Positions 1-10,500 of a stretch of DNA of 64,000 nucleotides are shown in pieces. A program made the position numbers and the translations under genes. Where the stretch lies: the NCBI GenBank assembly GCA_963576735.1, contig OY755191.1:6601608-6665607 (forward strand). Direction: 5' to 3'. The first letter of the stretch is position 1, and each line of letters opens with the position of its first letter. Below the pieces are notes generated by a model. The model had not been told where the DNA came from and searched no databases. It saw nothing but the letters and a program-made list of their open reading frames with translations. This DNA is from Bedellia somnulentella. Taxonomy: Eukaryota; Arthropoda; Insecta; Lepidoptera; Bedelliidae.

Positions 1-415
1 AGGGGGCAGGCCTATCGCCGTTTTGTACGAATACACTGTCACATGACTAAGTACAACTCAGCCATGTGGGTTTCCTCACGATGTTTTCCCTCACCGTTAA
101 CAACCATGATAAATTAACCACACATATGACTTTAGAAAAGACAAATTGGTGTAGGTAAAGAATAAATAAAGGAAAGAAAAATTTCGACACAGGCGGGATT
201 CGAACCCGCGACCTCGGGTATACGCCCCTGAAATAAATTAATAATAATTTTTTCTTTCCTTTATTTATTCTTTATTTATTAGTAATAATCCCCACATGAG
301 ATTTTCATGAACAAGAATATTTAAATTGGTGTAGGCCCGACCCAGGATTGGAACTCACGCCCTTCTGTTTTCGGGCGGGTGTTCTACCCACTGGACTATC
401 ATGTCGTCATGTTAT
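1..415 (-). mobile_element. SINE-B copy (tRNA-headed), interrupted
   Basis: Left-truncated antisense copy of a SINE found repeatedly in this window (8895-9249, 14889-15050, 30859-31192, 31225-31340, 49490-49612, 49717-49875). Read on the minus strand, the right end is a tRNA-like head: an A-box-like 'TAGTCCAGTGGGTA' and a B-box-like 'GTTCCAATCC'. The body continues toward position 1, and the tail lies beyond the left edge. It is split by a 167-bp insertion at 156-322. The tRNA-derived SINE call follows from the boxes and from repetition within the window. Confidence 0.75.
143..335. mobile_element. Small foldback, tRNA-like insertion with 13-bp TSD
   Basis: The 13-mer AAATTGGTGTAGG occurs at 143-155 and again at 323-335, so bases 156-322 are an insertion into the SINE-B copy. 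The insert holds an inverted repeat (about 26-bp arms, 156-181 and 249-274, rich in 'ataaataaagg'). Between the arms is a minus-strand tRNA T-arm-like stretch with the B-box GGTTCGAATCC. It could be a small SINE that carried or built a foldback; the family is not assigned. Confidence 0.6.
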
Positions 416-978
416 TTTATGTGTAACTTTTTGAATATGTTTTTTCATACAAATTTGATATTTTATGTGTAACTTTCCGAATATGTTTTTTCATAGAAAT
501 TTAAAACTTAGTTTTAACTTTGTTATTTGTTAAATATTTTATAAGGACATCAGTGCAAATAGTAGAATAGAAATAGTAGTAGTTGCCATGTTCCAAAAAG
601 TAACGGAATGGATCTCTAATGGGTCTTTCTTAATTCAAAATAATACTTCAAAGAAAATATAATTCATTTTTCTTATCTTGATATAGCTATATTTAAAATA
701 AAACCGAAATTTTAATTATTCTCTTTATTTTTTATGAATTATAAACGTCTATAAATGGTCACGGAATGGAAATAAATTACACTCCATGATACATGGAAAT
801 CATTTTATTTCGGAAAACATTCATAATATCTTTGATATTGTACTATTTTATGATACTTTAATGTATAATAAAATAACTCAGTAAAAGTAAAAAAAAACTT
901 ATAGTCTCGTACTTTTTTGAAAAATTATCATTTTGGATGGTGCTAGTATAGTATTATATTATCTGTGGTACTATATTA
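416..978. other. AT-rich spacer, no gene seen
   Basis: Low-complexity AT-rich sequence between the SINE-B copy and the LINE. A short direct repeat is present at about 415-500 ('ttttatgtgtaactt..gaatatgttttttcat' twice). No supported coding or RNA feature. Confidence 0.5.
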
Positions 979-1127
979 TCTGTGGGATGGGATTCTTTTG
1001 GCGGGAATTGAACAGAATAGCGGGAATTCGAAAAAGTTTTCTTTAAAATTAATTTTTTCAGTTATTTCTATATATTAACTAATTTTTTATTGAAAAATAA
1101 TCGTCTTTAAGCAGGATTTAATTAAAT

Positions 1128-2384
1128 ATGGCAGATCCTCCCGGGGATCGTCCCCCCGGGAAGAAAAAAGGTGATAAGTCTGACGACTTGCCACCAAGTA
1201 ACAAAAGGGTGCGTGGTCGAGATGGAGAAGTTTCTTCAGCCGGTTCAACTAACGAGGATATCACAATAACAGCAGATATGTATAAACCATTTATAAAACC
1301 CGGTTATAAGAGAGTGTTCCCGGAAACGGCATTGTCGGCGGTCAAAACCGAATTATTAGTATACGTGGAAAGTACCAGGGAGGGTGAACGACTAGGGAAT
1401 AAAAACCCACTTATGATTGCAAGTTTATTTAAAAATGATATTAAGGGAGTGACAAATATCCGTAGAATTAACGCTAACAAGATAGCTGTAAATTTTTCGC
1501 AGGCAATACATGCAAATAATTTTTTAAAAGACCAGACATTTCTCGACAAATATCTATGGAAGGCATACATACCAGCTAAAGCTGTAGAAATAATAGGTGT
1601 AATCCGATATGTGCCTGTAAACATAAGTAATGAGGAATTATTTAAAAAATTGACATCTCAGTATGAAATTATAGCTGTTCGGAGATTTACCAGATTAGTC
1701 AATGGTGAAAGAAAACCCTTTAGTACTATCAGTGTAACCTTTTTGTCGAACCACTTACCAGAAAATGTTTCACTTGATGTATTTAGATTTAAAGTAAATG
1801 AGTACATTGCTCCTTTATTACAATGTTTTAAATGTTTTCGCTTCAACCATGGGGCAAAATTTTGTAAAAGTACCCAAAAATGTTCTATCTGTTCAGAGGA
1901 CCATCATTATACTAATTGCACAAATGACAAACAGATAAAATGTATTAATTGCCAAGGCCCCCATTTAGCTATTTCTCGGGATTGCCCCGTTAAACAGTCA
2001 AAATTACTAGAAAAGAAAAATAAAACTTATGCTAATGTTGTGGCAAAATCTATCAATGAAAATTATCTTTTATCAGACACAAATTTCCCTAAAATTAAAT
2101 CTTATTCCAATTCAACTCGCTTGACATCTACCAAAAAACAACAAAATAAAACAAGTGATAATAATCAAATACAAAATAGTGAAACTAAAGAAAAGATAAG
2201 ACAAACTGAAAACAATGCTGAAAACAATGTTGAAAACTCCAATGACTCCATTGAAAAAATTATAAGTAATGATAATTTAATGAAGGGGCTGGTAGTGACA
2301 TTAATTAAACTCGCAAATGACAATAGACCGATAAATCAGTCTACTATTAAAGATATGTTAATTGAAACTTTTAAACATGGATAA
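1128..2384 (+). CDS. LINE ORF1, gag-like RNA-binding protein with three CCHC knuckles
   Basis: A 418-aa protein, the nucleic-acid chaperone/RNP component of the LINE. The N-terminus (about 1-45) is charged and likely disordered. A central region (about 50-225) fits the RRM-like/gag part of insect ORF1 proteins. Three zinc knuckles follow at about residues 233-285: CFKC..H..C, CSIC..H..C and CINC..H..C, each CX2CX4HX4C or close to it. The tail is N/K/E-rich. The first ATG is used, after a leader of about 137 bases. Its TAA stop (2382-2384) lies inside ATGGATAA, so it overlaps the ORF2 start by 8 nt; this is consistent with ORF2 being translated by reinitiation (inference). Confidence 0.9.
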   Translation: MADPPGDRPPGKKKGDKSDDLPPSNKRVRGRDGEVSSAGSTNEDITITADMYKPFIKPGYKRVFPETALSAVKTELLVYVESTREGERLGNKNPLMIASLFKNDIKGVTNIRRINANKIAVNFSQAIHANNFLKDQTFLDKYLWKAYIPAKAVEIIGVIRYVPVNISNEELFKKLTSQYEIIAVRRFTRLVNGERKPFSTISVTFLSNHLPENVSLDVFRFKVNEYIAPLLQCFKCFRFNHGAKFCKSTQKCSICSEDHHYTNCTNDKQIKCINCQGPHLAISRDCPVKQSKLLEKKNKTYANVVAKSINENYLLSDTNFPKIKSYSNSTRLTSTKKQQNKTSDNNQIQNSETKEKIRQTENNAENNVENSNDSIEKIISNDNLMKGLVVTLIKLANDNRPINQSTIKDMLIETFKHG

Positions 2385-5217
2385 AGGTTTTATAAGAATA
2401 TGCCAATTTAATATAGAAAGTGTAACTAATAAAAAACCTCTTTTCACATCTTTGCTAATTGATCATAATATTGATATTTGCTTGCTAAATGAAACACATT
2501 TAAAAGATTCTTCTTCTTTTCATATAGATGGTTACGATATAATTAGAAAGAATGGTTTAAATGGCACTGGAGGTGTAGCCATTCTTATTAAAAATATTTA
2601 CAAATACTCTATTATTAACACAGTTTTCCATGAATATATTCAGAATGTAGCTATTAACCTCAAAACACCTAATGGCAATCTTTCTTTATTGTGTGCTTAC
2701 TGTCCGCCACATAGTCAAAGCAGACCGGGACATTTTAGAATTAATAAATTAAGACAAATTTTACAGTCACTTCCTTCACCCGTTTTCTTTGCTGGTGATT
2801 TAAATGCACATCATATAGCTTTTGGATGTAGATCCACCAATTCCAGGGGAACAGATATTTATAACATGTTGGATGAAAGGGACTTGTGTATTCTCAATAG
2901 TGGTGTTGCCACTACTACTGGTAGGGGAATTTATACGCAATCTGCAATAGATATATCTACAGTATCAGCTATGATAGCTCCTTTGTGCCAATGGTCAGTA
3001 CTTGATGATTGTATGGGCAGTTATCACTTTCCTACAATCACTGATATTCAAATGACTGTGGAATTGTATGAAATAGGAGAACCAAAAGAAAGATTTATAT
3101 ACAAAAGAGCTGATTGGATTAAAATTTATTATGATTCAGAACAATTATTTACAAACTTTAAAATAGATAAAGATAACCCTCTTGAATCTTATAATACATT
3201 TTGCGACATTATAAATACAATAAAAAGTAATTGCATTCCTAAAGCAAAAAACTCATTAAATACAAAAAATAAAAAACCAGTTCCTTGGTGGGACGATGAA
3301 TGTTTAGAAGCAGTCAAAAAAAGTAAAGAGGCACTTAATCATTATATGAATAGTCCTAATATTGAAAATTACATATTATATAAACAAAAAGATGCACTTA
3401 AAAAGAAATTACTTAGTAATAAAAAGAAGGATAGCTGGAAAAACTTATGTGAAAAATTTAACAGATATACTCCAATTAGCACCATATGGAATTATATTCG
3501 TAGGTTCAAAAGAATTTCCTCTGCAAATTCATCCAAAAATAATGAATGGATTCCAAAGTTTATGGATAAATATGCCCCAGAAACTTGCCCTAGAAAAGAA
3601 ACAGATGATATATTAGTTCATTCATTCAATGAAGACGGAAATGAAAAGGCAAAATTTATTTTAAATCCTTTTACAATTGAAGAGTTTAATTTAGCTATTA
3701 ATTCTCGATCTGACACAACACCAGGTTTAGATGATATTACCTATAGTCTCCTTAAAAAAATCCATCCCATATGCCATAGTGTTTTATTAGACATTTTTAA
3801 TAGATTATGGTACCAACAACTTATCCCAGAACCTTGGAAAATGCAATGTGTGATACCTATACTAAAACATGATAAACCATTACATGAAAGTGACTCTTAC
3901 AGACCAATATCTCTCTCATCCTGTGTTGGTAAAATATTTGAACTTATGCTTAAAAATAGGATTGATTATTATGTTGAAACTAATAAAATATTACCTCAAC
4001 AACAATTTGGCTTTCGCAAAGGTAAATCTACTGCTGAAAGCTTTGTCTCATTAATTTCTGATGTGCATAATTCTTTCCATGGATGCTCTGTAACTGTATG
4101 TGCATTCTTAGATATTCAAGGTGCATTTGATAATGTGAATCTTTCTGTTTTGGCTAATGTTTTGGATGAAATAGGCATACCTGGAAAGGTCAATAAATGG
4201 TTATTTAATTTCCTGCATGAAAGAAAAATGTATGTGAGGCATAATAATATTTTATATGGACCTCGCTATGTGTACAAGGGAACCATGCAAGGTGCAACTA
4301 TTTCACCGCTACTGTATAACTTATATACTAGTCAAATAATGAAATATCTCAACCAACAAAATATTCATTTTCTACAGTTTGCTGATGATTTAGTTGTTTA
4401 TACAGTTCACAAAGATGTAAATATAGCTATATCAAATATAAATATTGCTTTGGAAAATATTTACAACTACTACAAATTAAAATTAAAGTTAGACATAAGT
4501 GTCAGCAAAAGTGGGGCCATGATCTTCAGTAAAAGAACTGTTGATGTAAATAATACTGTATTTTATAATAATCAAGCTCTACCATGGCTATCACAAAAAA
4601 AGTTTCTAGGAGTTTATTTAGACAGTAAGTTATCTTTTGACACACATATAAATTATATATCTAGCAATGCATACAAAGGCTTAAATATTTTAAGATCTTT
4701 GGCAGGAGTCCATTGGGGAGCTGATCCTAAAATATTAAGTATGTTATATAAAAGTATTGTGAGATCCCATTTTGATTACAGTTCTGTAGCGTACTTTAGA
4801 GCAAGTACTTCTCTGCTACATAGGTTAGACATTATACAAAACAAAGCCCTCAGGATTATAACAGGAGCCATCTGCTCCACACCCATAAACGCCATGGAGT
4901 GTGAAACTTGTATTAGTCCTTTAATATTCAGACGTTTATACTTAATAGAAAGATTTTGTCTTAAATTAATGTCTTGTGAAAACTACTTTGTGATGGATAA
5001 AATTAAACCTAGATCATTTAACTTAAACAAAATAACAGAATACCATAATGTACATCAAATGTGCTCAAACACTTTGCCAACCTTATTAAGTATAATTTGT
5101 TACTTAAAAAACACTCTTAACCAATTATACACTTGTGAGTATTGGCCATTATATAGCTCTGAAAGAGAAAATTTATATTTTGCTCCTAAAGTTGTTACCA
5201 ATAAAACTTTCATATGA
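2377..5217 (+). CDS. LINE ORF2: APE endonuclease and reverse transcriptase
   Basis: The enzyme that nicks target DNA and copies the LINE RNA. I choose the ATG at 2377 (MDKGFIRICQFN) over the upstream TTG, because it starts the endonuclease fold. Endonuclease, about residues 1-225: NETHLKD (catalytic Glu), GDLNAHH, and SAIDIS. The usual SDH motif near residue 225 reads SYH, so the expected catalytic Asp looks replaced by Tyr. Reverse transcriptase, about 450-720: SYRPISLSS, QFGFRKGKST, AFLDIQGAFD, GTMQGATISP and the catalytic FADD box. A cysteine-bearing thumb/connection region follows. The frame closes at 5217, before the RNase H, which continues in the next frame. Almost the whole ORF is open, so decay is slight. 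Confidence 0.9.
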   Translation: MDKGFIRICQFNIESVTNKKPLFTSLLIDHNIDICLLNETHLKDSSSFHIDGYDIIRKNGLNGTGGVAILIKNIYKYSIINTVFHEYIQNVAINLKTPNGNLSLLCAYCPPHSQSRPGHFRINKLRQILQSLPSPVFFAGDLNAHHIAFGCRSTNSRGTDIYNMLDERDLCILNSGVATTTGRGIYTQSAIDISTVSAMIAPLCQWSVLDDCMGSYHFPTITDIQMTVELYEIGEPKERFIYKRADWIKIYYDSEQLFTNFKIDKDNPLESYNTFCDIINTIKSNCIPKAKNSLNTKNKKPVPWWDDECLEAVKKSKEALNHYMNSPNIENYILYKQKDALKKKLLSNKKKDSWKNLCEKFNRYTPISTIWNYIRRFKRISSANSSKNNEWIPKFMDKYAPETCPRKETDDILVHSFNEDGNEKAKFILNPFTIEEFNLAINSRSDTTPGLDDITYSLLKKIHPICHSVLLDIFNRLWYQQLIPEPWKMQCVIPILKHDKPLHESDSYRPISLSSCVGKIFELMLKNRIDYYVETNKILPQQQFGFRKGKSTAESFVSLISDVHNSFHGCSVTVCAFLDIQGAFDNVNLSVLANVLDEIGIPGKVNKWLFNFLHERKMYVRHNNILYGPRYVYKGTMQGATISPLLYNLYTSQIMKYLNQQNIHFLQFADDLVVYTVHKDVNIAISNINIALENIYNYYKLKLKLDISVSKSGAMIFSKRTVDVNNTVFYNNQALPWLSQKKFLGVYLDSKLSFDTHINYISSNAYKGLNILRSLAGVHWGADPKILSMLYKSIVRSHFDYSSVAYFRASTSLLHRLDIIQNKALRIITGAICSTPINAMECETCISPLIFRRLYLIERFCLKLMSCENYFVMDKIKPRSFNLNKITEYHNVHQMCSNTLPTLLSIICYLKNTLNQLYTCEYWPLYSSERENLYFAPKVVTNKTFI

Positions 5218-6169
5218 ACTTGAGTTCATAGATTATATAGAAGTTGAAGTTAACTCAAATGGTTCTAGTTACAGAGTTTACACTGATGGTTCTAAATGTG
5301 AAAATAGAGTAGCTTCTGCTTTTTATGATCCTCAACTGAAGATAACAAAAACAACAGTTTTACCGATTCATTGCAGTATATTTACAGCAGAATGTTATGC
5401 AGTTTATGAAGCTTTAAAGCACATTAATAATATTGTTTCCAAAAAAAAACATAATTCAAAATTTATTATTTTATCAGACTCCAAAAGTGCATTACAAGCG
5501 GTTTCAAGTTCAAAAATAACATATAGGACAAGCTACATAATATTTCTCATTAAAGATGTAATTAGAGAAATTTCCTCACTTGGAAATATTATCGAATTTA
5601 TGTGGATACCGGCGCATAAAGGAATTACAGGAAATGAAATAGTTGATTCCGCTGCAAAGCAAAATTGTGATGAAGATCTGTCAAATTGTTTTAAAGTTCC
5701 CTTCTCCGATTACTACCAACATCTCATAAAATCTCTGAAAGAATTGTATATAAATTATTGGCTCAAAATAAGTGAAGAGAAAGGCAAATGGTATTCGGAA
5801 ATACAAAAATATCCTCCCGCCCAACCCTGGTACCATCGTTCAAAAGACGCAAACTGCCGTAAATTCATCACAACAATTAATAGATTACGATTCGGACACC
5901 ACAAATTGAGAACACACTTGAAAAAAATCAATATAGTTGAAAACTCAACCTGCCGTTATTGTACAATGCATGAAGAAGATATTGAACATTTAATCCTTAG
6001 TTGTTCTAAACTGGCTGTACATCGCCTTATTTTTGTAACTGAAATAGATTCATTAATTTCTGAATCTGAAAGATCAATATCATTTCCGAGAACTGTGAAA
6101 GAGCTTTTATCCAATGAATTATTTTATAAATCACTTTATAGATTTATGTCACATTTAGAAGAAATATGA
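5135..6169 (+). pseudogene. LINE RNase H and C-terminal domain, out of frame with ORF2
   Basis: The C-terminal part of ORF2, in the +1 frame relative to the reverse transcriptase; the two frames overlap by 83 nt. Ribonuclease H motifs are complete: YTDGSK (first Asp), FTAECYAV (Glu), ILSDSKSAL (second Asp) and the WIPAHKGITGNE box (His). A cysteine/histidine motif follows near residue 275 (CRYC..H....H..C), as in the C-terminal CCHC of I and R1 elements. A one-base indel at about 5185-5217 is the simplest cause of the break. A programmed frameshift is possible, but I see no obvious slippery heptamer with a downstream structure. Confidence 0.85.
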
Positions 6170-6331
6170 TGATTATATTTGGAATAATATTAATATCTAT
6201 AAACATCGATGAAGTATTGAAGTATGAAATGAAGTGAATTAAATTTATCATAAATAGAAAAGCGGGCTCAAAAGGTCTAGAAACCAGGGCCGTAAAACCA
6301 TTAATAAAAAAAAAAAAAATCTGTGGGATGG

Positions 6332-7380
6332 TGGTACATGGATGTGGTGGCGGTAAGTTTTGTGTTAAATGCGTCATCTAGCGTTGAGTAGAAAAACCAC
6401 GAAATAATCAACTTCACTACAACCATCACTTTTGTGTATTATTTTAAGACTCTGGATTCCCGACCTTTTCATCCTAATTAGTAAGATGTAACACGTAACC
6501 CACCTCTTGCACATACCCACTATAATGTAATAAGTAATATAATGTGTGTGTGGTGTAATATAATAAGTACATAAAACTCAATTTTACAAATAATAGTAAT
6601 TAGTAATAATTATTATGATAGTTATTACTCGATGTCAATATGGTGACGTTGATGATAATAAAAGATGATAATACTATAATAATGGTGATAATGCTCTGCT
6701 GCTATTAATGTAAGGTAATAATGGGTGTGAGTATAAGTAAGTAATTAACAAGAAATAGAATGAAACAATATTATGGAGTCATTATTAAGTCTTAATAATG
6801 ACATTATAAGTATTAATTAACTATGGCAAGGCAAATAAGAGACAAAAATACTTTATTACAAATTAACGAAAAAATATCGTTAATTTGTCGCATGAAAAAT
6901 AATTTTCTAGATATTACCGTAACTTTTAACATCATTATATTTATCTCATTTATCTATTAATGTTGTAAAATACAAACGTTATCAATGTTTTAACAAAGTT
7001 ACCGTTATTTGATTATTTAATTTAACGCCCTGTTGTAATTAATTGTGTATGGACTTGGTTGTATAAAATATTTCTATAGGCCAACTTTGAATCTAGTGTT
7101 TAGGATGTCAATTTGAAAAAATATTAAAGTCATGTTAGTAATTTGACTTACACAGTACTTGGATAATGTAAACCAGAATGAAGACTTAGCTTGGCGCTCG
7201 AGATTTCATATAAAACATAATTATTTTTTGGCAGCGTGTAAAAAACATATTCTTACCAAATGTTATCAATAAAATTGAAATAATTTCATTAAATACTTTA
7301 ATTTTATTTTATTCTAACATATTAGTAATTTCTAATTCGGAACGTTTATCTGTCTTGTTTGCATCTTGGGTCTGTGTGAC
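6332..7380. other. Spacer upstream of ING gene
   Basis: AT-rich spacer with scattered 'taataatg' simple repeats (6590-6730) and no supported ORF. The last 150 bases or so before 7524 become less AT-rich (several CGs around 7370-7450) and probably hold the promoter and 5' UTR of the ING gene. I see no confident TATA box. Confidence 0.4.
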
Positions 7381-7523
7381 GGCTTGTTTGACGTGCGACG
7401 ACGGTTTTGATTTCGCAGTTTTGTAGTTTCTGTGAAGAACGGAAGAATCGTTTGTTTGGCTTTCGAATATCTTGAAATTTGTAAAAAATTTATAATGAAA
7501 AGTGAATTAATTTGTTAACCATC

Positions 7524-10500
7524 ATGAACCAAACATCCACAGAAGCTTTGCTGTCGGCAAACTATGTGGAGAACTATTTGGATTGTGTAGAAAATCTCCC
7601 CAATGATTTGCAGAGACATTTATCTCGAATGCGAGAGCTTGACGTAACATATAGAGGTAATTTATTTACCATTTGTTAGTATTTTAATTCATCAAACAAT
7701 ATTTTAACATTATCCTGTGGAGCTGACAGTTTTGCGGTAGTTTTTTCTACCTTTGAGACGAAATGAAATGACGCGTCGTAATACAATCTTTTACCTCTAA
7801 ACGCGTATTTACTGGCTATTTCGGTGACTTTCTTCTTTTAAATACTTATATTACATTATACTCAACATTTCCTACGAATTTATTATTTATGTAAATGATT
7901 ACTTACCAAAATTTCACAATAATAACCTAAAATTTTTAACACTGTTTTTTTAGTGTTTATTAATCAATGTTTTAATACTGCTACTGTTAATCTAAAAATA
8001 CTTGATTGAATTATACTTTTAAAAGATCATGTTACAAAATCATTAATTCGTATGATTTCAGAATGCCTTCGAGATGCTGAAACCCATTTGGCACTATGCA
8101 TTGCCAACACAACAGAAGACAGACGACGAAACAGAGCAGCAGTGCGACTCCAGACAGCTCTAGTTGCTGCTCAAGATATTGGCGATGAGAAGCTACAGGT
8201 GGTGCAACTATTGCAAGATCTCATTGACAATAAACAAAGATCTCTAGAGGGAGATCACAAAAAACTTAGTAAGTATAATGTTAAAAATGTATATATTTTA
8301 CTATGCTTTCAATGCAACACTTGTAACAGGCCTTTGTTTCATTATGATGAAATTCATTATGTTTCACATAGCAATTTGCTCTAGGTTTGTTCAAGAAGCA
8401 AGTCTTTTTAACATATGGCACTATATTAAGTGGCAATCACTCAAGAATAATGTAAATAGAAGTAGGTATTATAAAAATAAGCTCAGTAAAACCAGATTTC
8501 ATTTTATTTTTACTTGTGCAAACTTTGTATTTGCTTTTATGAAACATAAGAACATTCTGTAAAACTCAATGTTATATCTGCAATGATTATATTTTTATTC
8601 AGATTGGGGCTTTTAAGGGATTTTTGGGAGATGCAGTTGGAGACCCATCACCAAAAACCTTTATTTTACCATATTTTTCTCACTCAACTTTCCAAAAGTG
8701 GCTGCGGAATGTCTAATTCCTTAGCTCTGGCTACCCCTTCCAGGGATTTATAGCTGTGAGTATGTGTATGTATGTATGCCAAAAAGTTTTTATCTAAGCA
8801 TTTTATTTTATTTACACTACAATAATTTGTAGTATTCAGAATAAAAAATATTTGCTCAACCCATTTAGATATACTACCCAATAAACATAACATATAAACA
8901 TAAACGTTCACGCCGAATATCCCCGAAGGGGTTGGCAGAGGTACTAATACTTCTGAACATCACGTGACTTTGTCACCTGGTGTTCAGAGTACCCACGTTT
9001 TGCATGGACAGTGTACTCACGTGATAGGGGGCAGGCCTATCACCGTTTTGTACGAATACACTGTCACATGACTAAGTACAACTCAGTCATGTGGGTTTCC
9101 TCACGATGTTTTCCCTCACCGTTAACAACCATGATAAATTAACCACACATATGTCTTTAGAAAAGACAAATTGGTGTAGGCCCGACCCAGGATTTGAACA
9201 CTAGTCGTTTGCACGATGACCGAGTGTTCTACCCACTGGGCTATCACGGTTGCTTAATAAAATCCCTCAAAAATAATCTTGGTAGCAAGCAAATATCTCA
9301 GTCTCAAAAAAGTAATTAACATAATTTCATATTCAAATCACTCCACTCCTCTTAGATGGATATTTAAGTGAAAATTACTTGATTTCTAGTTGGTTGTTTG
9401 GACATAAAAAGTAATGGGACAGTTCCTGAAGAGCCCCCACCAGAACCTCCGCGAGAGAAGGAACCACCACCTCCAGACCGGCTCGCTGAGAAAGAACGAG
9501 AGAAAGTGGAGAAAGATAAGACAGGTACTTTGCAGAGAGACATTGATAGGACTTTTTTTATCATTAATGTGAATGTTTAGTACAATACACAAGTTACGCA
9601 TACAAAGTTTAATACACTTAATTCTTATCATTTGGATAAATAACTACTTATTGTTCATTAAATAAAACTAAAGTAAGAGCAATAATAATTTCTGATACAG
9701 CTTATTATCACTACCATATATTAAATACACACATATGATACATACACCAAAGCTATAAATACCAAAAAAGGTAGTAATTAGAATTTCATGTATTATATTA
9801 TATCTTACATAAATAAATATAACTAAACACATGAATACAGGTATACAGGTAAGAAAGAGTAAGAAGTTGTATTCATAAATAACTCATTGCTAAAAATAAC
9901 TAGAAGGGCTAGAACCAGAGCTTCAGTTTAAGAAATGACTTACCTCTTTTGGAAGTTAAGTGGTTTTTTTTTATATAATAAATATTTTTGGTGATGGATC
10001 TCCAAGAGCATTTCCCAAAAAACACTTGAAAATCCATACCATGGGAAGAAATTGGGTAGTGTGTTGCTAAACTAACACTACACAACTAAAATTAAATAAT
10101 CTTAATTTGCATAATGATAAATTTGTTTATGGAAAACAGAAGGAAAATATTGAAAGAAGAGTTATTAGAAAATAAGTTGGGCTAATAATCACTGATAGAA
10201 GTATAATAATAAAGATGGAAGTATAGATCACTATATTATACCATTAAACCTTTGATCTGTGTGCTATCTCAAAGTATAAAATGTAAACTCCATATAAATG
10301 TTAACAGGAGAACGCTGGTCAAAACGAGCGCGACGGGCTCGCACAGGCGCGACCGATGGGGCTGAATCGGGTGAACGGGAGGAGAGACACGACCGGGAAC
10401 GACTCGCACATAATACGCACAAAAAAGGTAATTTTATAGATATAATTATTTTAAATATTGCGAATTTGTAGAATAAGACATATGACAGAGATTATTTGCT

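Larger units (their letters stand above)
979..6331 (+). mobile_element. Full-length I/jockey-type LINE with 12-bp TSDs
   Basis: A non-LTR retrotransposon of about 5.3 kb (body 991-6319). The 12-mer TCTGTGGGATGG lies directly before it (979-990) and directly after its poly(A) run (6320-6331), which is a clean target-site duplication. Order: short 5' UTR (991-1127), ORF1 with three CCHC knuckles, ORF2 with APE endonuclease and reverse transcriptase, RNase H, a short 3' UTR and A13. A gag-like ORF1 plus a C-terminal RNase H fits the I-type groups (I, Nimb, R1/LOA relatives); I cannot name the clade. The perfect TSD and long ORFs suggest a fairly recent insertion. The only clear lesion is a +1 frame change before the RNase H. 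Confidence 0.93.

Noticed and set aside
182..236. Possible tRNA gene (perfect T-arm and GGTTCGAATCC)
   Set aside because: Only the T-arm side is present; no A-box or acceptor stem. It is part of a SINE-like insert.
5135..5217. Programmed frameshift joining LINE ORF2 to RNase H
   Set aside because: No clear slippery heptamer with downstream structure; a one-base indel in this copy is simpler.
9398..9580. ORF 60 codons, Pro/Glu-rich
   Set aside because: Not a separate gene; it is ING exon 3 read into its intron.
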